64,000 bases of DNA from Apoda limacodes (Eukaryota > Arthropoda > Insecta > Lepidoptera > Limacodidae): positions 9,789,019-9,853,018 of the forward strand of contig OX291546.1 in the NCBI GenBank assembly GCA_946406115.1. Direction: 5' to 3'. Under the pieces are notes generated by a model. The model searched no databases. It saw only the letters and a list, made by a program, of their open reading frames with translations, and was not told the origin of the DNA. A program made the translations under genes and the position numbers. This document shows positions 48,501 to 58,600 of this stretch, piece by piece; the stretch's first letter is position 1, and each line of letters begins with the position of its first letter.

Positions 48501-51500
48501 ATGGTGCGACAAGATGCATAAATATGTGCTTTAGTTAAGATCGATGGCACATGCTATGGGATTACGTAAAAGTAGTGTTAGGGTAAGTTATTGTTTTAAT
48601 ACGACGATAATGATAGTACGTGCTAGACAAAGGTGCGACTTGCGGTCACACAGCTACCTACTATGTGGACGTCTTTGTCGTTTCGTGTAGTGAAGAATGT
48701 AACCCAGCTAGCGGCTATCCAACCCACGTACGAGTCAAGGGCGGTGGCGCTGTTCAACAACGACTGCGTGTCGCGACGGCTCCCCACACAGGTCGGGGCA
48801 CTTTTAGAGTCTTCCATCCATTGCCCGCTGGGCTTCCAGGTATCCTTGCATTTGAGGGTTAGGTCGCCGATGCAGCGGAACAACACTGGAGCGTAGTTAT
48901 TTTATCGCTTACATGATTAAGGGATCGGTTAGGTAAGAAGAACAGTAAAACATTTTCATCGAATCTTTGCCCAAAACCTAACATGATTCCCAGTAAACAC
49001 GTGGTTCAATAGATCTTTCATAGAGCTAACAATCGGCCTATTGATTTGATATAATTGGTAGGTAGATAGGTATATCATTAATAATATAATATAATTCAAA
49101 GTAAGAGAATAGAAGAAACTGTATAATTGACAGGCAGGTAGGTATATTAATTAAAGTAAGCGAATAGAAAGAGTCTTATATATCATTTACCTGGCTGACT
49201 TTGCAAAATGTATTGGGTACATTGTTCTTTACTAATGTATTCCTGTGCTTCAGTGTAGGTCATCGTTTGCTGGTTCTTCACGTCATCCGAACATATTATT
49301 TTGTGCCTATTTTGCTCGAACACCTGTTGTGAGTCAAAGTGCAGAATTGTATCTTGGGGACACTTTTCTACACATACCTGTTGACCAAAAATAATAACTT
49401 ATTCGTTAAGAAAACAAACTAGAAGCAACTAAAGGAGCTGTCTAAACTCCGTGATGTTCCAGAAGTATTTCAGAATTTCGACTACAAATAACATTAGTGA
49501 AGTGACTTTTGGCTCAGTTTACCTACCTACCTAAGTCGCAGATTTTTCTTAATGTAAAACGTTTTTTAGGGTTCCGTCCCCAAAGGGTTAAAGACGGGAC
49601 CATATTACTAAGACTCCGCTGTCCGTCCGTCCGTCTGCCACCAAGCTGTATCTCATAAACCATGATAGTTAAACAGTTAAAATTTTCACAGAAGATGTAT
49701 TTCTGTTGCCGCTATAACAACAAATACTAAAAAATAGAATAAAATAAATATTTAAGGGGGCTCCCATACAACAAACGTGGATTTTTTTGCCGTTTTTATA
49801 GATAATGATACAGAACCCTTCGTGCACTTGGCCAATTTTTATTTTTTTGACATCTAACATTTTGTTTTGTCACGTTGTCAACCCAAGTAACGCCAAAGCA
49901 CTGTATATCAGCGGAATCACTATCTAAAATAGAATATTTAGCTGTACAAGCCTGCTAAATAAGAGCGTTATAGCAGCGCTATTTCGGCTGGATGTAACTC
50001 TGATTTGGGCATCAGCTGAGTAACTGTATCTGATTGCATTATCTATACATATAAAATTCTTTGTCCTAGAATGATTGACGTATCAACGCACAGCCTAAAC
50101 CGCTGATCGTAGAGACCTGAAACTTGAAGGGTGCGTTTTTTGTATGACGTAGGCATCCGATAAGATAAGGTTTTACTGAAAGGGTGAAGTGCGAGTCAGA
50201 TTTACGCAATAAGGGTAAACCTATTGTAATGAAATTTTGGTGAGTTATTATACACACGCCGGGGAATGCTTCTGACAAAGAAAAAATGGTCAAGTGCGAG
50301 CCGGACTCGTGCAATAAGGGTAAACCGATTATAATGATATTTTGGTAAGTTGTTATGCACACCCCGGGGAAGGTTTTTGAATTAGGTTGTTTTAAAAAAT
50401 CGTTCGCCGGTTCAGCTATATTTATATAAAAGAAGAAATTGACATGCTGACTGACTAATCGATCAATGAACAGCTGAAACCGCTGTGTCTAGAAGCATGA
50501 CATTTTGCACAACCGTTCCTTAAATGTCGTAAGTGTGCACTAAGAAGGGATTTTTGGAAATAAATCCCCTAAGGGGGTAAATATGTGTTGGCAGTGAAAT
50601 GGCTTAAACGTTAAAAATTAAGAGTCACGTGATTCACCGTTTTTGAAAAATTATTCTCTAGCCGGCAAACTAGAGGATGAAAATGAGTAAATATAAAACA
50701 GTATACAGTCAAAAGCTGTATTTAAAAAAAAAAAAAATTATCCCTAATAGGGTTAAAAAAGGGGTAGATAGTTATTTTGGCGGTGATTTGCTTGGAAGTT
50801 GAAATCACTACTTATTAGTGCTTTTGATTTAAATTACATTTTATTTTGACACATGTTTGAAAACTCAATCCGATTTTATTCAAAAAAGGTTAATCAAATA
50901 CTCCTTAAAATTTAAATGTCTCCAAAGTCACCGTACTATATTAGTTCGACATCTAAAATTTCTAAGCCTAAAAATTTAGATGATTGATTTTTTGTGTATA
51001 ATAATCCTTATAGTTTTCTTTTTTTACTCGTATCTATACTAATATTATAAAGCTGAAGAGTTTGTTTGTTTGTTTGCTTAAACGCGCTAATCTCAGGAAC
51101 TACTGGTCCGATTTGAATTTTTTTTTCAGTCTTAAATAGCCCATTTATCGAGGAAGGCTATAAGCTATATATATCATCACGCTAAGATCAATAGGAGCAG
51201 AGCACCAATGAAGAATGTTTCAAAATCGAGGTTTTTTTTCCTTTTGAGAGTTTCCGCCGCGATGCGTAACGGTTAAAGTTTCGCAAAAATCATGTATGAC
51301 AGAATTGTTTCCCTTTAAAAGTTCTAAAAAAACCCGCGACGTCGTATGTCTAACCAAATTTGTTCTAAAATAATGCTATATTTGCGAAGGTTTTTTTATA
51401 AACATGATATTAATCCTTATCTAAATAAATACGTTATTCATCACAAGTATTTAATTTAAAACAAAATTGCCCTGTACATCATAAGATTTCAATGAATACC

Positions 51501-54500
51501 TTAGGAGACATCGCAGTTTTAAAATAACATAGCAGCAAAATAATGATCAAGTTCTGTGCGCGCATTTATGATGTGCAAAGCCGACGGGAAGTCATGAGGG
51601 GAAAGGGTGGTACGTATTTTTAAAAAATATTTTCACCTTCTACGTAAACAAAGTCACGGGTTAAAGTTAGCGTTAGCCCAAAGTAACTTTTACTGACTGA
51701 CTGATCTATCAACGCCCAGCTCCAACCACTGGACGGATCGAGCTGAAATTTAACACACCTTTTTTTTTTTTTTTTTTTTTTTTTTTATACCACTAAGGTG
51801 GCAAACAAGCTTACGGCCCGCCTGATGGTAAGCGGTCACCGTAGCCTATGGACGCTTGCAACACCAGGGGTATCACTTGCGCGTTGCCGACCCTTCAGAA
51901 ATCTAATAACTTCTTTCTTGAAGAACTCCATACTGTAGTCCTTGCAGAAAACCTTGGCAGGGAGCTCATTCCACAACTTAAGCGTTCGCGGGAGGAAGTT
52001 TCTCTGAAACCGCACTGTACGCGACCATTTAGGTTCTAAAGTGTGAGAATGAATTCCCTGCCGATGGCGAGCGGTGCGATGGTAGAAAGTAGCCGTGGGC
52101 ATCATTTCGAACAATTCCTCAGAACACAACCCATTGTACAAGCGGTAGAACACACACAGTGAGGCAAAGTCTCTCCTCAGACTTAAGGGCTCGATACCGC
52201 AAGTGAGTTTGGGATCGTCGACAATTCTCACAGCCCGTCGTTGAACCGAGTCAAAAGGGTCAAGCTGGTATCCGGGTGCACCTGCCCAGAGATGGCAGCA
52301 GTACTCCATATGGGGCCGAACTTGCGACTTGTAAAGTAACAACCTTTGCCCCGACGTGAAGTACTGCTTCGCTCTGTTGAGTACACCAAGTTTTTTGGAC
52401 GCCAGCTTTACCTTATCTTGTAAATGATCTCGGAACTGAACATCGCTGGAGATGTCGACACCAAGGATCCCAATGCTCTTGGAGATGGAGAGGGGAGTGT
52501 TCTGGAATTGTGGGACCACAGTGAATGGAGTTTTCTTAGCGGTGAACGCGCACACTTGTGTCTTTGTAGGGTTGAATCGGACCAAGTTTACCCGTCCCCA
52601 GTCAGAGACCTGGGACAGTGTGGTCTCGATTTGAGACACAAGTTCTCCGCGGTTTTCCTCCACAACGGAACGAGGGATGTTTGCACGACCCTTGTAAAAA
52701 GTGTCTCCAGTACTGTCATCTGCATAGCAATGTATGTTGTTGATGTCCAACATGTCATTGATATGCAGTAGAAACAGCGTAGGAGACAGCACAGAGCCTT
52801 GCGGGACACCAGCATTAATGTCCATGCTATCAGAGCAACTACCGTCAACTACAGTTCGTATGCGTCTGCCGGACAAAAAGCTAGCCACCCATTTGCACAA
52901 ACCCTCGGGCACTCCGTAAGATGGCAACTTCGATAGAAGACCGCGGTGCCAGACCCGATCGAACGCCTTCGCTATGTCCAGGCTACATGCCAATGCCTCC
53001 CCCTGACTCTCAATGGCTAGTGCCCATCGGTGTGTGAGATACACTAGAAGGTCACCAGTCGAGCGACCGTGGCGAAAGCCATATTGACGGTCACTGACCA
53101 GATCGTGTACTTCTAGGTATCTTAGAAGCTGTGTGTTGATCACACGCTCCATCACCTTAGAGAGGAGAGAGGTAATAGCGATAGGCCTGTAATTCGATGG
53201 ATCTGATCTATCGCCCTTTTTGGGCACCGGGTGCACATTCGCAGTCTTCCATGTAGACGGAAATTGCCTAGTGTGGTAGGAAAGCGCGAAGAGGCGCGTG
53301 AGTACAGGACATAACTCAGGAGCACACTGCTTAAGCACCACTGCTGGTATACCGTCTGGCCCACTCGACTTATGAACGTCTAGAGAAAGCAACGCCCGCC
53401 TGACCTCCCGCTGCGTTATGGAGATTTCCGGCATGGACTTACCGCACCACGGTATAGTAGGTGGTACAGCGCCTTCATCGTTCATATTCGAGTTCGAGGC
53501 AAAGAGACTGCCCAGTAGATCGGCTTTCTCTTTAGCACTATGGGCCAAGTCACCATCGGTCTTTCGCAGTGGTGGTAACGACGACTGGCAGAAGTTCCCT
53601 TCGGCAGCTTTGGCAAGCGACCAGAAAGCACGACTCCCAGAAGGATAGCTCGCAAGTCGCCCACCTATTTTGCCGATGAATTGGAATTTTGCTCTGGCAG
53701 TTGCTTTCTTACTGAACCTCGAGGCAGCATTTAATTTGCGTTTTAACTCAGAAATATTCGAATCCTTATTATAACGAGCCGTGGTCCAAGCCTCATATGC
53801 ATTTTGCTTAAGAATTTTAGCTTTTCTGCAAGACCTATTAAACCACGGTCGTTTTTTGACGCCGGCAGCTACTCGCGGGTTAGGAATATAGCATTCCATA
53901 CCAGCAAGGATTGTCTCAGTGACTGCGGCTGCGCAGACGTCAGGATCTTCTGAGTTAAAGCAGATCTGCCTCCACGGGTACGATGCGTAAAATTCACGCA
54001 ATCCATCCCAGTCTGCCGACTTATAGTGCCACACACGACGCCAGTTAGTTGGCCCAGAAGGATCAGGTTGTGTGCATGACACTTGAGTCCGAACGAGACA
54101 GTGGTCCGAGGAGCCAAGAGGCGCATCCACTGAGACGGAGTACCCGTCCGGACGAGTAGTCAGCAGAAGGTCCAGTAAGGAGCTCGTATGTTCCTCTATA
54201 TCTGGTATTCTCGTTGGAGAAAGTACCAGCTGAGAGAAACCATAGGTCAGAGCAAATTCATGAGCAGATATCCCAGCATAGTTATTGGTTCGAGAACTGA
54301 GCCACTCGCGATGGTGGGCGTTAAAGTCTCCCAAAATAACTAGTTCTGCTGTGGGATATTGCTCTAGAACTTTGTCAGTCGTCAAACTCAGGTGCGTGAA
54401 GAGTCGAGTTACGTCCGTGTCACCGCTATGAGACCTGTATAGGCGCGCATAGATACGAGTGTGGCCGCCGTAATCTACGCGCACCCACAATATCGACAGG

Positions 54501-55556
54501 TCCCTGTCTTCAAGGCTATGAAGGCGGCGACAGCAGATATCCTCCCGGACGAACATACATACACCGGCACGACTCATAAAATTGTGTTCGAGTTTGTAGC
54601 CGGGATAATGAAGGTATGATGTGTCGGCCGGGCAGGATATCTGCGTCTCCGTTAGAAAAAGAATGGTCGGCTGCGCAGTTTCGAGATGGTGGTGGACTGC
54701 GTTAAGATTTGCGTGAATACCCCTGATGTTGCAAAAATCCACATTATATGTGGATGGAGTAGCCGCTGTGCAAACTCTTTTCTTTTTCTGTCTTCTGGCC
54801 ATAATATATATAAAAAAAAGTTACTAAGACTAAGGATGAGGATTCACTGCACAGACAGCATAGAGGGCAAAGGGTGCGGTTCTAAGACTGCCGAAGCTCG
54901 CCACAGATGATACGGTTGCTGGCACGGCGGGCGGAAGGGCCCCTGATCCCCCTCTGTTGTAGTAGCCGAGTCCACTCCGGTCTCCTTCTCCGGCACGACT
55001 ACCACTTCAGATACTTTACACAGGCTGGCGAATCAGCCTCCCAGGGCGGAGATTAAGTGATCCCTGGGTTCGGGATCCCGTTCAACCTGCGGGCGGCCAG
55101 CGGTCAGCCGTTTCATCAGGTCTCCCTGACCGCCGAACCAGCACGCCGCGTCTATGCCGAGTATGACAGCAACAAGCACCGCCGGTCCTCCGCTGTCCGT
55201 GCAGCGAATCCTCAAAGAGCTCTGGCAACCTTACTCACCGCCAGGAACACAACACTACTCAATGTTAGTGTTATTATGGCCGCGGTTTTCTGTAAGGTGG
55301 AGGTACTTCCCCAGTTCGGGCCGCTCATTCGAGCAAGTACTCGCTATGCCCTGCTTAGATATCCTATAGCTATTATGATGTTATTATGATGTAGGCGTGC
55401 GCTAAGAAAGGATTTTCCAAAACTCACCCCCTAAACGGGGGTTAAAAGTTTGTATGAAGCACTATCCATTAATCCGTTAATAAATATTTAGTATTTATTT
55501 ATTTATTATTTTTGAAAAAGAGAAAGAAAGAGAGGAAGAGGGAGAGATGGGGGGGG

Positions 55557-55629
<73 letters not shown>

Positions 55630-58600
55630 GGGAGAGAGATAACGTTAAGTGTGAGAAAGTTTTTGTTCTATAATTGAGGAGTTGCCGTAAGAATCCTACG
55701 CCGATAACCAAATTTAGGGCGGGCGAAGCCGCTGGCAAAAGCTAGTATAAATATATACCCATGCCAAATTACTGCTTTCTAGTATTAGTGGTCTCTGAGC
55801 TAAGGCGCGGACAGACAAACAGACGGACAAACGGACGGAAGGATATGGCAGAACTATAAGGTTTCCTTATTGACTACGGAACCCTTAAAATGGACGACAG
55901 TAAGCCGAATGCATTCCTCTGCGAGTCCTTCACGAGCCCTTGAGCAAGGACTTGTACTGTAATTGTCGATCAGTGATTCATTCACATTATACGTTGTCTT
56001 TACGTTGATTATTATGTTCATGGGTTTGAAAAGACGCCTCGGTAATTATTACCTGATATCGTCTTTGTGAGCTACAGAATTAGTCCATAGCAATAGCAAA
56101 CGCTGGATTCTCACGACGCGACGCAACGGAAGCTTTTAGTCGTTCGATACACATGACTCAGAAACTTGTTAACTAAATTCTTGCCGACACCGCTTAAATT
56201 CAAAGTAGGTCCTTCTTAAAAGCCACTACTATTTAAAATGAGACTTTTAATTTATAAACTAACGCGTTAATACTTCACCTTCAACATTAGAACCAGATTC
56301 ACAACTTCCAATTATCTGCGGTCTATGGTCTAAGCGTCTAGAAACATTTGATCTCGATAACCCACACTTATTTAAATAATAAACTTTGATTACTTTCGTA
56401 AAGTAGGACCTACCTGCCAATGTGCTACTGGAGGAATATAGTTGCTGTCAAAACTTCCTATTTTTAACCGACTTCAAAAAAGGAGGAGTTTCTTAATTCG
56501 GATGTTTATATGTTTTGTTTATTTTTTTATGCAACTCCGTCATATATAGATTTTTTTTTATTTAAAAGGATATACTTCCGAGGTGGTCCCATGTTAATGT
56601 AGTGCATTTAAAACTTAAACTTTTGTTAAAAAAAAAAATTATTGTAAATTTAGAACTAGTGAAACGCCTTTCATGTTGATGATTGTATAAAATTTGTTAT
56701 ATTGATTGATTTTTAATTAATTTTTTGAGATTGTATAAATTGATTGTATGAATTGATTGAGATTGTATAAATATGGATGTTCTTAGTGTACGAAAAAAGT
56801 AACTCGTCGCTCAAAAGTTAAAAATAAAAACTTTTTAACAAAACAAACAACCGGCTTCAAAAAGATGTACTAAAAAGTTAAAAATAATTACTCATTTCTA
56901 AAAATCTGATCTGAATTACAGTTTGAAGTTGGTGTCTATGTACCTATGTAGTTTATAACACACTTCACTTGCATGAAACCAACTTCAAACTGTAATTCAA
57001 ATCAGATTTTTGGAAATAAGTAATTATTTTTTTCCTTTCTAGTGCATCCTTTTGAAGCCGGTTTTTTTTTTTTGTAAATTAGAACTAACGTAAAGAATCC
57101 GCGACGCAATTATCTAGATAAGTAAAGAAGCACAAATTTATAATTAATACTGTACGGAGATTACCTGTGTAGTTGGGCAACCAGTAATGGGTGTGCCTGG
57201 CTTTATACACTTAAGGATGTCAAAAAATACGAGGTACGGCTTGTTCTCAACTCCCGAGTCCATCCCACAGTGGCGACCTTTAGTGTCGATGGGTGCCAGT
57301 AACCTTTGTACATCGCCATTTTTCATACCTTAAAAAATTAACACATTAGGTATACATTGCTTTCTGTTCACCACGTTGAGCTGCTTTTGTCAGTTGCTTA
57401 CTACTTTATTTGCTAAAGATTAAAATTGTTAGTCGGTAATCAAGATGACAGGTACTTTCCATATCAAGATACAAGATATCTCCTGAGACATCACATAAAT
57501 AAAAAGATGTACATAGATAAGCTGCTCAAATATAAAAAAAAGCTCCAGCAAAGGGGATGACTGACTATAGATGCGGTGTTTCCACTAAATAGACCACCTC
57601 TGGCGAACGTAGGGCGCCCCCTTATTATTTCCTCATTAAATCTACGATTCTGACCTTAGCTTTTTGTATCCAACGACGTTTTGCGATAATTGTCTAGAAG
57701 GAGGCATTTCGGAGGTGAACAACAAAACGATTAAAATAGTTTTTTTTTTTTCACATCCCTAGAAGTAAACGGTCAACACGACTAAGATTAAGCCACTCAA
57801 AAGCTTCGCCAATGGTCAAAAGTTACTTCATTAAATAATCAGTACCTGGGGACCGAGCATTGCTCGTTTTTTTTAACAACGCCATCTATTGTCAAGTAGC
57901 TTTAGTGTTGCTTAACAACGACATCTAATATCGAGTAGCTTTTGTGTTGCTGTGTCAGGAAAGATAATAGTGTAACTACTCGCCAATACATGTCAGGAAG
58001 TGTCATATTTTTCAGTTTATTATTGCCTGAAAACACGGATAAAACGACGTTTTCCAAAAATGAAACCTTGTTAAATCGATTTATCGCCCCCGAAAAACTT
58101 TGCATCGTTGGACCCTTTTCCGAGATTCGGATTATTTATCTATATATACTACTAGCTGCTGCCCGCGACGTCGTCTGCGTGAACGCTAAACTATGAGATC
58201 ACTCTTTGTGAACAAAACCATAGCGCGATCTAATTCGACGCCAGCGCCATCTAGTTAGCAAATAGGAAATATTTTTATATAGTGAAAAATTGTTATAACA
58301 CATCTAAGTTATGACTTTATACGAATTTTTAACATAAAATAAATGGCTATGTGTGAGTAGAATAATTAATAATTAAGAAGCAAGTCAAATATGCGTCGCT
58401 AGATTACACAATGTTACAGAATGCGTTGAAGAAATAAAGGTTCACTGCTCGTTCCCCGTAGGTGATAGCGTGATAATATGTAGCCTATATGTTGACCCGA
58501 CTTCTTAATAATACTCGTGCCAAATTTGAAGTAAATCCATGCAGTACTTTTTGAGTTTATCCCGAACATACATACAGACAAACAGACAAAAATTCTAAAA

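Noticed and set aside
48620..48896. Plus-strand ORFs of 80-87 codons
   Set aside because: Antisense shadows of the alternative CTL exon on the minus strand, open because the exon is GC-rich.
55057..55389. Plus-strand 110-codon ORF in the 5' part of the LINE
   Set aside because: Lies in the element's GC-rich 5' region on the opposite strand, with no gag or other known motif.
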